Shown: in pieces, positions 1 through 11,208 of the stretch
How positions within the stretch are numbered: position 1 is the stretch's first letter
How the letters are laid out: every line of letters starts with the position of its first letter
Source of the DNA: Whalleya microplaca
Lineage: Eukaryota; Ascomycota; Sordariomycetes; Xylariales; Xylariaceae
Length of the DNA stretch: 64,000 bases
Assembly: GCA_022497155.1 (NCBI GenBank)
Contig: MU385747.1
Location: 248,001 to 312,000 of the forward strand
Direction of reading: 5' to 3'
Program-made: the position numbers and the translations under genes
Notes under the pieces: generated by a model
Told to the model about the DNA's origin: nothing
What the model saw: only the letters and a program-made list of their open reading frames with translations
Databases searched by the model: none

Positions 1-1
1 T

Positions 2-562
2 GGGCGTCTTTATAGGCACCTTGGAGATTTTCAGAAAGCGGAGAAAATGCATCTTTTAGCATTGAAGGCTCTCAGATCCCTCTTCAGTGATAGAGACCCC
101 CAGATCATCTGGACTCTGAACACATTAGCGAGGTGCTATCGCAAGCAAGGCCGCCTCGAAGATGCCATCAAGCTCCATAGCCAGTCACGGGCCAGCCAAA
201 GTCGCTTATTAGGTGCTGAACACCCTCACACATTGTGGACGTCGAGCGACATAGCCAAGTGCCACCGCGACCTGGGTGAGCTTGACAAGGCATGTACCAT
301 ACAGAAAGAAGTTACGATCATCCGTCAAAAAGTACTGGGACCACTACACAACGACACTCTTTGGTCTATGAATGATTTGGGCCTGATGTATGAACTGGCA
401 GGGCAACTTGATGAGGCATTGGAAATCCACCAGAAGGCATTTGAAGGCCAGAAAACGTCGCTGGGATTTGAACACACTTCTACATCGTGGTCTCAGCGCA
501 CTATAAAGAGACTTAGGTGTAATGATTTTCATTCCATGGCCGAAGGTGATAAAAAGGAGTAG
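2..562 (+). CDS. TPR-repeat protein, C-terminal part (5' end outside the window)
   Basis: The frame is open from base 2 and ends with TAG at 560-562, so the gene enters from the left and only about 186 C-terminal residues are visible. They form successive repeats of about 42 residues with the pattern 'LGxEHPxTLW...LAxxYxxxGxLxEA', the kinesin-light-chain type of tetratricopeptide repeat (TPR_10/TPR_12). In fungi such arrays commonly form the C-terminal sensor part of STAND/NLR-like proteins with NB-ARC or NACHT ATPase domains, or follow a phosphorylase-like domain; which applies here cannot be seen. The last repeat decays after 'HTSTSW' and is followed by a short basic tail. The repeat call is firm; any NLR role is inference. 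Confidence 0.8.
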   Translation, partial: GRLYRHLGDFQKAEKMHLLALKALRSLFSDRDPQIIWTLNTLARCYRKQGRLEDAIKLHSQSRASQSRLLGAEHPHTLWTSSDIAKCHRDLGELDKACTIQKEVTIIRQKVLGPLHNDTLWSMNDLGLMYELAGQLDEALEIHQKAFEGQKTSLGFEHTSTSWSQRTIKRLRCNDFHSMAEGDKKE

Positions 563-1642
563 GTAGTGTGAATTCATTAGATTTTCTTATATCCCATAAA
601 TATGGGTTTTTGTGTGGTATTTATTTCCACACTCATTAAAGCTTCACAAACATTGTTTGCGACAAAAGCAATACCACTAATTCCGGGTCAGATACTAGCG
701 CCTATATAATCTGTGATATTATTCTTAACAGGTACCCAAATGAATATTCTTCGACTTGGTCACATTGAGGCCCTTAAGTCGACGGAGTACAAGTTAACCT
801 GGAATTTCATATTATAAAAGCTCTAGAAAGTAGACCTACCTGCACTGAGGTATTGTAGACTTATAATGAGACAAGGGGACACGTCACACGGGGCTTTAGA
901 CTGCGTGTGAAGCAGAGTGGCTGATAAGTCTGTATTCCTCTAGAACAAAGCTATATGCTCTCTCTCCCTCTCTCTGTGTGTGTGTAAGACGATGAGCTAT
1001 GTTCGTTGCTGCTGTTGCTGTTAAGGCTGAGGCGAGGTGTGAGGCTGTGCTGGTACCAGATATATAGGGTGTGTAGGGGTGCTTAGTCAGCTATTCTGAT
1101 ACGACAAGACTCCTCCACGAGTTTCCATACAGATAATAATCACGATGTTCGAAGCATATAATAGAGTTTTCCCGTACGCTTGCTGATATTTTTCCTACAT
1201 AGTAAGGTCTGTTGCAAACTGCCAGTTAACCAATTCCTTCGGTCGAACTCATCCAAATCTGTATTACCTAGCGTATACAGTTACCGTACAGCTATATCGC
1301 TACTCATTGGTCTTATCCAATGCCACTTCTAATAGTGACCAATACTAGGAAAACTAACCTAAGTCATGAATAGAGACAGTAGCTTACGACAGCACTCTCT
1401 GGGGTGGAGTCCTTTATAATCCCTTTACAGAGCGCGTATCACTCCTCAGAAACCGGAGACCAAGAAAACGGATGTCATGTGAATTTGCACCTAGCAATTC
1501 ATCTATTAATTAGAAATTTTCCACACCTCAGTTGGCGTAACGAACATGATCATGAACAAGAGCGCTAAACCCGCTATACCCATACGCCAAGTAACAACTG
1601 AACCAATCCCAAGCATTTTCCCAACCCCCCACCCCCTTCTCC
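563..1642. other. Intergenic region between TPR gene and copper ATPase gene
   Basis: No supported gene. It holds a pyrimidine-rich simple repeat running into GT repeats at about 957-986, and a short CTG/TTG-rich run at about 1006-1023. The two flanking genes are convergent, so this should contain both 3' ends. Confidence 0.5.
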
Positions 1643-4600
1643 CTACTCCCTTTCATCCTCCCGAATCGCCCTAATCCGGAACCCCAACCCCGGGATCCCA
1701 CACCTCAGCGCCAGCGAACTCAGCACGACGGAGATACTACTCAGCGCCATGGCCAAACTAGCCCACACAGGGTCCAGGCGCACATGCTGTCCACGGACCT
1801 CGATCGCGTACAGACACCCCGCGGCGACGGGGACCGCGACGACGTTATATACAAGCGCCCAGGCGAAATTGAGCTTGATGCGGCCGAACACTGCCTTACT
1901 CAGATCGAGCAGGGTGACGACGGACCCGAGCCCGCTGCCAACGAGCACGAACGCGGCGCTCGCGATCGCGACGTCGCTGCCGCCGCCGACGGCGACGCCG
2001 ACGTCCGCCGTGGCGAGGGCCGGCGCGTCGTTGATGCCGTCGCCGACCATGGCGACGGTCGCGCGGCGCGTGGTCCGTCCCGGAGCCTGTAGTGTTGATT
2101 GCAGGTACGTGATGCGCTCGTGCTTCTGCGCGGGCAGCACGCCCGCGATCACGTTCGCGGCCGGGATCCCGATGCGCAGCGCCACGGCGCGCGCGGTTGT
2201 CGCGTTGTCGCCGGATAGCATCCACACGTCGGTGCCGCGGGCGCGCAGGGCGCGGATCACCGACGCGGCTTCGGGGCGGATTGGGTCTGAGATTGCGAGG
2301 GCGGCTGTGAGTGTGTAAGTGGGCGTGGAGGTTGAGGTTGAGGAGGGGGATGTGGGCTTGATGGCCGCGAGAGCGATTGATTTCGCCTCCGTCTTCCAGG
2401 TGTGGAGATCGCCCGTGACGCTGCTCGCGATCGGCACATTAAAGCCGTGCATGAGGGCTTCGTTGCCGACTATGATTTCATACGAGGTGCCTTCCGGGGA
2501 TTCGACCTTGTATGTTGCTTTCAGGCCCTTCCCGGGTATTTCCTCGATGTCCGAGACAGTGACTTGTTGGGTCGTGTTTGTGTTAAATTTACAAAACGAA
2601 ACGATGGCCTTGGCGATGGGATGACTGCTGTTCTCCTCGAGGGCCTGGAGTGCAGCTACGAAGGTGCCGCGATGCTCCTCGCTTTCCAGCCGCCCGGGGA
2701 AGAGGATCGAGTTCGTGATACTCGGCTCCCCGCCTTCGGTCAGGGTCCCGGTCTTATCGAAGACGACGCAGTCCACACGACTGGCCTTCTCAAACGCCTC
2801 GCCTCCCCCCTTAACAAGTATACCATGCTTGGCAGCCAAGCCACCCCCGACGAAGATCGCCGTGGGGGCAGCGAGGGCAAGACCGCACGGACACGCAACC
2901 ACGAAGACGGCAATGGCGAACTGGAGCGAGAACGCGACCCACCCCCTCGAGGACTCCATGAGAAAATGCTCCGGTATAGCACCCGACAAACCCAAGGACA
3001 GCCAGATCAGCCACGTCAGGACAGCAATCAGGGTGACGACGGGGACGAAGTAGGCCGTGAGCAGGTCCGCGACTTTCTCCATGGGCGCGCGCTTCGTCTG
3101 CCCTTCGCGCACGATGTTGACGATCTGGTCGAGCATCGACTTGCCCGCGACGCCGGTGATCTGGATCTGGACCGGCGCGTCTTTGTTGACGGTGCCCGCG
3201 AACACGTCCTCGCCGGTGCGCTTCCGGATGAGGCGAGATTCGCCTGTCAGACTGGACTCGTCGAATTGCGTCTCGCCTTGCACTATCTTGCCATCACAGG
3301 GAGGCGATGCGCCATGTGGGATGCGAACGGTGTCGCCAAACTCCAATAAATCAGTCGCAACAACACTATCTGTATCCGTCCCATCAGCAGCCTTCTCAAC
3401 GAGTATCGCCGTAGTCGGACGCAGTTTGCCGAGGGCCGCCACAGCATCGCCGGTCTTCGACTTGCTATACGCCTCGATCAGCCTGCCGACGAGCAGAAAC
3501 AGCGTCAGGAACACCACCGAATCGAAGTAGAAGTTCGTGTCGTCGACCTCGTCGGGGCGGTCGGCGGCGGCGGCCAGCATCTGGCTGATGGAGGACACGT
3601 AGGCGATGGTGGTGCCGAGCGAGATGAGCATGTTCATGCTGCCGAAGCGGTAGAAGCGCTGCAGTACCGGGGTCCGGCTCCCGCGCCGCCACAGCGATGC
3701 GATCTCCCGGACGGCGCGCCGGTGGAAGATGTCGGCCGCGAGGAAGTACACCGGTGTCGCCAGGACGCAGAGGGCGACCTGGGCCCGGCTGATCCCGGAG
3801 CTCCACGGCGCCATCAGGAACATCCGGCTCGTGTTGTCCGCGCTCACGAGGCTCATGTACACGATGCCGATTATGAACGTCGGGATCGCGATGGTGAATG
3901 TGAAGATCACGCGGATGAGGAGCTGCATCTGGTGGCGCGCATGTAGCTGCTTGGACCGTTCCTCGATTGACGGCGGGTGGTAGATAGACGCCTTGAACGC
4001 CTCGTCACTTGCTTCGATGGCTGCTAAAATCCGCCGGATGGTGAATTTCGGCACCTCGGGAACATAAGTGATCTTCAACGTAGGTCTCTGCAAAGTAGGC
4101 TTGCTGATGACGTTGATATCCCGACGGAAGCCCGCGAGACTATTCGTTGCTCTGTCGGCGCAATGCTGGCAGTAGAAGCCGTCGATGCGGATCTCCACGG
4201 TTCTCTCCTGCGTCTGCGTCTCCTCCCTCTCATCTTCCACACCAACGACCTCGTCGAGCTGGGTTGGAAATCCGATATTCTCAATGGCCTCGGTGATTTC
4301 GTCAATACCATCCTTGAAACCGCGGTATTCGATGGTAGCGACTTTGGATATCAGGTTGACTGCGGTGCTAGTGATCCACGGCATCTGGTCTAGCCGCCCT
4401 GTAATGGCATTCACACAGCTGGCGCATGATATCTCAGGAACGGCTACAGAGGCCTTCCACAGCTTATCTGGGCTAGGTGGGCTAGATTTTTCATCATCCT
4501 GAGCCGCCAGCGGCTTGGTTGACATGACCAACCCACGCCCAACCTTCTGATCGGCGACCTTCTCATTCAGTGGCTCATTGCCCCTGTCCATCGTGGAGAT

Positions 4601-5053
4601 AGAGCATGTATCCCTCGACCTCAGCCCGTTGACTCGGCACTGCTCGCAATTGTTGAGATGTGCCCTTATTTTCTCCGCCTCTGCAGCTGATACTTGGGTA
4701 TGTGTCAACTTGCCAGACATCTTCGAGATGCGACCTAGGGTACCCTCCGAATGGCTAGCATCTGCCGGATTGGCAGCGCCTCCACGCAGGGACGTCGTCC
4801 GCCCCTCATCGTTGTCGTTGGAGGAGACACTGGACACCTCGAAGCCGGCCGACTCTAGTGTTGATGCCATCTGGGATATAGAAACGATCGGATCATGTTC
4901 AATGGTGACCCAGGAGGTGACGATGTTGGGCGATACCCATACAATGCCGTGGAGTTCTTGTAGGACATCTTTAATGGTGGATACGCAACTGGGGCAATGC
5001 AGGTTGGCCACTAGGAAAGACGTTGTCACGGTTGGGGGATGTGACGGAGCCAT
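1643..5053 (-). CDS. Copper-transporting P1B-type ATPase, CrpA-like
   Basis: Uninterrupted 1136-residue ORF. The N-terminus carries three heavy-metal-associated (HMA) domains with CxxC motifs: CPSC near residue 21, CASC near 210, and CQHC near 295. An extra CEQC cysteine pair sits near residue 136 between HMA 1 and 2. The catalytic core follows in order: TGES (actuator domain), the membrane CPC motif in 'VVACPCGLAL', the phosphorylation site DKTGTLTEG, the SHP motif, and GDGINDAP with the following metal-site helix. This is a complete Cu(+) ATPase exporting or sequestering copper. The length and the extra cysteine-rich N-terminal segment fit the fungal CrpA/CRP1 detoxification type better than the Golgi CCC2 type, but that choice is inference. 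No introns are needed. The gene reads leftward. Confidence 0.9.
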   Translation of the reverse strand: MAPSHPPTVTTSFLVANLHCPSCVSTIKDVLQELHGIVWVSPNIVTSWVTIEHDPIVSISQMASTLESAGFEVSSVSSNDNDEGRTTSLRGGAANPADASHSEGTLGRISKMSGKLTHTQVSAAEAEKIRAHLNNCEQCRVNGLRSRDTCSISTMDRGNEPLNEKVADQKVGRGLVMSTKPLAAQDDEKSSPPSPDKLWKASVAVPEISCASCVNAITGRLDQMPWITSTAVNLISKVATIEYRGFKDGIDEITEAIENIGFPTQLDEVVGVEDEREETQTQERTVEIRIDGFYCQHCADRATNSLAGFRRDINVISKPTLQRPTLKITYVPEVPKFTIRRILAAIEASDEAFKASIYHPPSIEERSKQLHARHQMQLLIRVIFTFTIAIPTFIIGIVYMSLVSADNTSRMFLMAPWSSGISRAQVALCVLATPVYFLAADIFHRRAVREIASLWRRGSRTPVLQRFYRFGSMNMLISLGTTIAYVSSISQMLAAAADRPDEVDDTNFYFDSVVFLTLFLLVGRLIEAYSKSKTGDAVAALGKLRPTTAILVEKAADGTDTDSVVATDLLEFGDTVRIPHGASPPCDGKIVQGETQFDESSLTGESRLIRKRTGEDVFAGTVNKDAPVQIQITGVAGKSMLDQIVNIVREGQTKRAPMEKVADLLTAYFVPVVTLIAVLTWLIWLSLGLSGAIPEHFLMESSRGWVAFSLQFAIAVFVVACPCGLALAAPTAIFVGGGLAAKHGILVKGGGEAFEKASRVDCVVFDKTGTLTEGGEPSITNSILFPGRLESEEHRGTFVAALQALEENSSHPIAKAIVSFCKFNTNTTQQVTVSDIEEIPGKGLKATYKVESPEGTSYEIIVGNEALMHGFNVPIASSVTGDLHTWKTEAKSIALAAIKPTSPSSTSTSTPTYTLTAALAISDPIRPEAASVIRALRARGTDVWMLSGDNATTARAVALRIGIPAANVIAGVLPAQKHERITYLQSTLQAPGRTTRRATVAMVGDGINDAPALATADVGVAVGGGSDVAIASAAFVLVGSGLGSVVTLLDLSKAVFGRIKLNFAWALVYNVVAVPVAAGCLYAIEVRGQHVRLDPVWASLAMALSSISVVLSSLALRCGIPGLGFRIRAIREDERE

Positions 5054-6575
5054 TCTGAATAGGCCACGCGGTTCGGTCCGCTGCCGAGGTGAATATTAAG
5101 TGCTGGCCTGTGAGTAAGGTATTGCAAATCCAGAGGGTATGGGTGTTAGCTGGGTAAACGAGGCCGAGATGTCCAGGATACAGGAACCGGGGTGATGGAT
5201 AATAGAGAATCCCTGAAGTCGCTGCAGTCTATTTAAAATAGTATTCTGCTATTGGGAATACGGACTTCGGCAGAAGAGAGGTGGTGGGTGATATTAGCCT
5301 GAAGTAAGAGGTGAGAAGCAGTAAGACTCGGTACCACTAGAAGGCAACAGCTCAGACGGTAGAATCTGGGCAGGTAGTCTTCTTGTATGGCATCTCAACT
5401 CAAGAGAAAAAGCTTAGATCAGAAATAGGGGTCTCAGAAACGTTGTCCCAGACTACAAGCGGTGGTTTGCAAAAACAAAGGCAGTTGATTTATCGCATAT
5501 CAAGATTGTTTCTGTGGCAATCTTGTAGACAGACGAGTACTTTCCGGAAGAACTGTATCACTTACTCATCTCATAAGGTTTCATTGTGAAAATAAGCAGG
5601 GAAGAGAAAAGGGTAGAAAGAGTAAGATGGTTCAAGTACATTCGCCTTGCCTTACCTCTAGGTAGGTATACGGGGATTTGATGGTATATCTCACGACATG
5701 GCAATCCCACGCACAAACCACGCAGCCGCTCTCCACAATTCGGATGGAAGCCGCCTGACACTTCATTTTGACTTTATTAGTAGGTACTACTAGGCGAGTA
5801 CATATTGTTGCAATCCAATGCAATGCAGCAGCAGTTTTGCTTGCCTCTCACCCGTAGGCTGAAGATTGCATGTTGTTGCTGTTGCAGTTGTTGTTACACC
5901 TGGTCGACTCATATCAATATCATTAGTCAAGGCTCATCTCTCTATCTCATGTCTCGATTGCGCCGACCAGCATGGGCCGTTTTGTGAGTGGTCACATGGG
6001 GCGAGCTGCCAATCTGGAGATGACATACATAGCATCCAAGCTGGCAGCTAATGGCGAGGGCGAAAAAATTCCATCCTTGCGACCCCTAGGCAGGTTTCCG
6101 GAGTAGGAAATGTTGTAATCTATTTAGCGAATCACAGGATCGCGGTTTCGCGCACAAAAGGCGCAGAGGTCCATCGCCGCGAGCCCTGACGGGGGCATGG
6201 TGTCCGGTGTTGGTTGGTTAGTGAGCAGCGGGGACGGGCAGGGTGGACCGCATCCCGTCGCTGGGTCCTATCAGAGTAGATTGGCCCGTCTGAGGCCATG
6301 CGATATTTGTGCGTGGTCCGGGGTAGTGCATGGTTGCGTTGAAGATTGGAATTGGTCATTCTTCACATGAAAACTGCACCGGCTTACATGAGCATCCGTG
6401 TACGGAGCCGACGATCGGACTCATACATGTAATTGTAAATGGAGTTCTTTAGGGCTGTAAATCATATCTGTGGCAAGCCGCGCTAATGAAGTGTGGTGTG
6501 AGACATCTACAGTATTTTCTGTGGCGGGACCTACGTAGCTTGCCACTATCGTAGTTTCTTAGCCTACACTATGGC
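5054..6575. other. Promoter-side intergenic region of the copper ATPase
   Basis: No gene supported. Contains CAG/TTG-rich short repeats around 5818-5895. The left half presumably holds the ATPase promoter. The region ends at the transposon terminus. Confidence 0.4.
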
Positions 6576-6577
6576 TA

Positions 6578-6649
6578 CCCGTGCCACGCCCCACCTTTTT
6601 TTAGATTTCGCTAGGGCTCACTACCTAAAGGTGGTGCTTACTAGTAATT
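6578..6649 (+). repeat. Left terminal inverted repeat of the Fot1-like element
   Basis: About 72 bases, matching the reverse complement of 8459-8530 with two transitions. Much less AT-rich than the element's interior. Confidence 0.85.
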
Positions 6650-6740
6650 CACACACACCACTAATTCACACAATTATTGACAATATTACAACAACTACCC
6701 CTTTTTTCAGCCGATTTTAATCGTTTAAAATTTAAAAAAA

Positions 6741-8433
6741 ATGGAATCACGCTTAAGAGACGCTATATAATATAAGCTTGATTTTTCTAAGGCCCCATTA
6801 GCCACAATAGCCCGAGATTTCGGGGTTACACGCAAACGCCTCCGCACACGGCTTACGGGTACTTCCGGCAAAAAAAGCACAAAATCACTATAAATCAAGC
6901 TTTCTGCTGCTAAAAAAAATACTATCTGCCGGTATATTAACCGCTTAAACCGGATTAACCTTATAGTAAAAGCCGAATTTATCCGGGATATTATAAATCT
7001 TTTACTAAAAAAAAAATCTTTCTCGTTAAAAACAGACCTTTTTATAATAGGAAGAAATTAAACCACCAGATTTATAAAACGCTACGGGTATATTTAAAAG
7101 CTTTAAAAAAAGCTTAATTTAAATCGAAAAACCTTTAAAAACCTCCAAAAAGTTACGGAATATTATTAAAAACTTAAAAAAGTTATTAAAAATAATAACA
7201 TTCTCCCTAAAAATATTTGGAATATAAACGAAACTAATTTTTAAATAGGCATAAGTAAAAATTAACTAATTATTATTAAATAACATAAAACTTATTATTT
7301 CAGCCTGCTAAAAAATCGAGAGTCTTATATAATAATTAAGGCTATTAGCGCTACCGGTACTTATATCCCTACTTTCTTAATATTATTAAGTCAGCTATAT
7401 ATAATATACTAATATTAATAACGAGAACTTTATAATACTATAAAAATTATACCAATAAATAGCAGTTATTTTAATAATAAAATTAGTTTAAAATAAATAT
7501 AATACTTTTAGCAACATATAGTTTAAAAAACTATAAAAAAAAAAAACTATTAATTTTTAATAGCCACAGATTTTATTATACTTTTAAGTTTATTTAATAT
7601 TATAAAAACTATAATATTATTTCTTTTAAAATGCCTCTTTATTTTATATACCTACTATAGCCGCTTAATATAATTATCTTTTAGCTATTAAAATATTATT
7701 ACGTAAAAGCGTTAAACTTTATAGTCAAAAATAAATTAACTAATATTACAAAAATTAAATTCCTTAGCTACATTTAATAAATACGCCTTTAAGCTTTTAA
7801 AAAATTAACTATAAAATTAGCCTTTAGGAAAACAGGCATTTAGCCTTTAAATCTATTAGTTATACTTTAATAAATTAAAAAGCGTATAGCCTATAAGACT
7901 TTTAGTTTTTTTCTAAAAGACTTTTTATTATTTAGTTTATCCCTTATAAGCATACCAGTTACTTTTAGACAAATTTTTAAAGTTGCTAGTAAAATAAAAA
8001 GTATTACTTAGCCAGGTTTTTTTATAACTAACAAAACTGCCTAAGAAATTAGCCGTTTTATTAAAAAAAGCTTTTTTAATATAACTAAACTAATTTATAT
8101 AAAACAAAACTTAAAAAGAATTAAATTAGCCGAACGCGTTTAATAAAAACGCCGTACCTTTAAAAACTCTTTATTATAGTTAAAAAAAGTATTAATAGTT
8201 ACTAAAAAAAAGCAAATAGTTAAATAAAAAGAAAAAAACGCTATTAAAAAAGCCAGGAAAGTTATAAAGGTAATAGACTTAAAATTACGTAATACCTTTA
8301 AACGGGTTTTTTTTAAAGCAGCAAAAAAGGCACGCAAATAAAAAATAATAAGGAAACTGCCTTAAGCAGCAGTTTTTAAAACTAATAAGCCGTTAAGGCT
8401 ATTAAGGAAGTTTTAATCAATTAATTAACAACA
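6741..8433 (+). pseudogene. Fot1-like transposase, destroyed by RIP
   Basis: From ATG at 6741 the frame reads MESRLRDAI, stop, YKLDFSKAPLATIARDFGV, then RKRLRTRLTG. This is the N-terminal helix-turn-helix of Fot1/pogo transposases. In-frame TAA/TAG codons stand where glutamine (CAA/CAG) is plausible, the change RIP makes by C to T. The pattern of near-complete codons with many stops continues toward about 8400. The end is approximate and the remnant cannot encode an active enzyme. Confidence 0.8.
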
Positions 8434-8458
8434 GCTATGTTAATTAGTAGTATATGTA

Positions 8459-8530
8459 AATTACTAGTAAGCACCACCTTTAGGTAGTAAGCCCTAGCGA
8501 AATCCAAAAAAAGGTGGGGCGTGGCACGGG
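8459..8530 (-). repeat. Right terminal inverted repeat of the Fot1-like element
   Basis: Reverse complement of 6578-6649 apart from two transitions; followed by TA at 8531-8532. Confidence 0.85.
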
Positions 8531-8532
8531 TA

Positions 8533-9409
8533 GCCCTCTGCCTAAACGCCTGAACGGAGCTAAAGATTATCAGCCTCATGTCTAACATCAATAGCCTTAT
8601 GTCTAACAATTTTACCAGATATGTCAAATCTCACATCTTTTAAAGTTTCAAAGCGGCCTCCAAGCTGGTAGATTATGAGAAAAGTTTACCGTAGCTTTAA
8701 ATCTGACTCCAGCAACAAGATATCGCCAAGACGGAACTGAAGATAAGTTCAACATAACTAGAAAACAGGGCGATACAAGAGTTTTAGTTGTTATACGGTA
8801 TTGTCGATAAAAAGGGAGTAAATGCTACTGTAGAGGGGCTGGTATGCTGCTAGAAGGATACTCTCCCGCTAGTCTCATGTATCAGGGGTTGTGAAGCTAT
8901 AATATTTTTTCGTTTCTGGTGGTCAGAAACCCCAAGAATAGGAGAAGACTAATATCACACAGCCATCACAATAGTAAAAAGATGAACTGACAGAAAGACG
9001 ATCCCCATCACATATCCAAAACATCTCGTATACCACAAGCCTCAGTACGATTCCCATGCCCCTGATTAGCATATACATCTTTACCCAAAAGACAAGCCCT
9101 CGTACAGGAAGACATGACAGTAGCTAAATCCGATATATCAGGAATATTACACAACATACTAGATTAGTCCGGGTATCTCGCTTGCTTGCTTGCTCACTCG
9201 CTATTCACTTCCCAACTACCCCACCACCACCACCATCACCACCATCTCTTATCATTCCTCCATCGTCTCCGATCATTATCTCAGAAAAGATATCACCACA
9301 CTAGCCAGCCAGCCAGCCCCTTCCATCCATCCGTCACTAACCCACCCCCATTCACTCACTCACTCACTCACTCACTCACTCATTCATCCGCTCATTCATC
9401 CACTCATAC
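8533..9409. other. Intergenic, with CAC/CAT and CTCA microsatellites at its right end
   Basis: No gene supported. The right end, probably the 3' UTR of the leftward zinc-finger gene, has a CCACCA/TCACCA run at about 9222-9245 and a CTCA/TCAC tetranucleotide run at about 9351-9382. Confidence 0.5.
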
Positions 9410-11208
9410 TCACCCCTTCTTCCCACCCCCAACCCGCGGCGATGCCCCCGTCTCCGGAGGCGGCACACTCCCATGCCTCCCCCTCTCACCCCCATGCGCC
9501 GTAGGCGGCCCGATCCCGCCCCCCGCCCCCGACCCCGCTGCCGAGCCCGTCGGCGTGCCCGGGCGACTAATCGTGCGCCTCAACCTGCGCCCGCCCTTCG
9601 TATCGAACAAGCTCTTGACGCGGCGCAGCCGCGCCCAGCGCTCCTTATCCTTGGCGTCGCGGGCCTTGTCGTCCTCCTCCTCGTCGTCCAGGCTGCTGGG
9701 TCCCAGCATCGCCATGTTATCCCCGTTTTCCGCGTCCGCGGCCACGGTGGAGTTCGAGTGCGCATGGGTGGCGCCCCTAGTCGGGGTGACGGGGACGGGC
9801 AGCGAGGCCGTGGGGCGGTGGTGGTTGTGGTTGTGGTTACCGCCGCTCTTGGCGCGCAGGAAGGCATCATTCCGCACCGTCTGCGCGAGGACCTCCCAGG
9901 CGGCCTTCTGCTGGCTCGGGTCGCGCGACCCGGGGTTGTGCTGCGCGGCGGGGCTGCGCCAGGGGCAGAAGAAGCGGTGCTCGCGCACGGGGTCCAGGTG
10001 GTCCATAGGCGCGGGCACGAGGACGGTGCCGGTGGCCGGGTCGACTTCCTTGCTCTTGAAGAGCCAGAGGCCGAGGCGTCGCTGGCATGTCGCGCAGGAT
10101 GCGGAGTTCGGGACGGCGCCGATGCGTGGGTTCGTTAGGCCTTGCCACCCGGTTAGCGCGAGGGCGAGGGCTACGTCGTTGGGTTTGGTGGGGGTGGTGG
10201 TGGTAGTGCTGGGGGTGGTGAAGAAGGTTGGCGGCAGTTGCGATTTGATCGCGTCGAGGTGGAGGGTTGGCGGGAGACGCAGGTTGAAGAGGTACGGTAG
10301 GAAGGCCGGGCGGGTGCAGAGGTCGTCGTAGCGTTCGCGGAGGGCGGCTATGGCGGTTGCCGGATGCGCCAGTGGTAGTCGAAGTAGTGTGTCTGTGATA
10401 ATAGTAATAATATGTTAGCATATCTGATGCTCATATTCCCACTCTGTAGCGCATTCGCGCAGTCGTGTGGCTTACCGTCGCATCCGCGCTTCCTCCACAA
10501 GCAGTCTTCCTGGTGTGCATCGATGATCAACTCGACGAACTTCTTCACCAGAGCCTCCTCGAAGTCCGAGCCGACCAGGACCGAGACTTCTTTTCCCTCG
10601 ACCTCTCGCTTGCTCGTCTTGACCACCAGCTCCTTGTTGCACAGCGTGCAGCGGACGCGCTCCTTGCCCTGGCACACCCATCCCCGCTTGGCCCATTCGA
10701 TCTCGTTGACCCTGTCTGGCTTCGGCGTCCACTCGGTGAGTTCCTGGAACGTGCCCAGTCGCCGTATCAGCTCGTCGCGATCGCCTGGGCAGTACTTCGG
10801 TGCACTAGTAGTTTTCGCGTCTTTGCTCGGAGAAGGAGCAGCGGGTTTCCCGCCCGGCGTCCATTTCTTCAGCACCACGTTGGAGATGGTGGTGGCGCCG
10901 CCGGTCTTGTCATTTCCCGTGGTCGATTCCAGCACGCCCACGCGCCGGCGCTTGAAAAGCTCGCTATTCATCACGGGCGTGTTTGCGCCGGCAGCGATGA
11001 TGGTCGGTGATGAGGCAGCAGGTACGGCGATCGAATCCGGAGTCGAAGGACGATACTGATGATGCTGATGATGATTCAAGGGCGAGGATTGGAGAAGGAG
11101 AAAGTCATCTTGATGCGTTGTTGTTGGCTGTTCTGACGACAACTGCGGCGAAGACCTGGCGCCGATCCCTTGGAGCAGGGCGTTGAATTTCCGCTTGGTG
11201 GTATTCAT
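9410..11208 (-). CDS. C3HC zinc-finger protein, Rsm1/NIPA-like
   Basis: Two exons: 11208-10476 and 10392-9410, joined by an 83-bp GT-AG intron with donor GTAAGC. Together they give a 571-residue protein, and the frame closes exactly. Residues about 135-245 form the C3HC zinc-finger-like domain: 'YCPGDRDELIRRLGTF', then 'WAKRGWVCQGKERVRCTLC' and 'DAHQEDCLWRKRGCD'. Exon 2 holds the second zinc-binding segment ('CATCQRRLGLWLF' followed by 'HRFFCPW') of the Rsm1-type C-terminal domain. The tail is acidic then basic and low-complexity ('DDEEEDDKARDAKDKERW'). Family members include fission yeast Rsm1 (mRNA export) and animal NIPA (F-box substrate adaptor). Nuclear location and RNA-export function here are inference. 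The N-terminus is disordered and Ser/His-rich. Confidence 0.8.

Larger units (their letters stand above)
6576..8532 (+). mobile_element. Fot1/pogo-type (Tc1-mariner) DNA transposon, RIP-decayed
   Basis: A 1.95-kb element bounded by long terminal inverted repeats and TA on both sides (6576-6577 and 8531-8532), as expected of Tc1-mariner target duplications. The inverted repeats (6578-6649 and 8459-8530) start CCCGTGCCACGCCCCACC and differ by two transitions over about 72 bases. The three bases outside each TA (GGC and GCC) are also mirror-symmetric, so the edge could be three to five bases further out. The interior is very AT-rich. Size, TIRs and transposase remnant all fit the Fot1 family. 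Confidence 0.85.

Noticed and set aside
1749..3530. Long ORFs on the plus strand opposite the copper ATPase (up to 315 codons)
   Set aside because: They are antisense shadows of a GC-rich coding region; translations are low-complexity and lack domains.
9186..10331. 381-codon plus-strand ORF opposite the zinc-finger gene
   Set aside because: Starts inside microsatellites and is antisense to the clearly conserved Rsm1-like exon.
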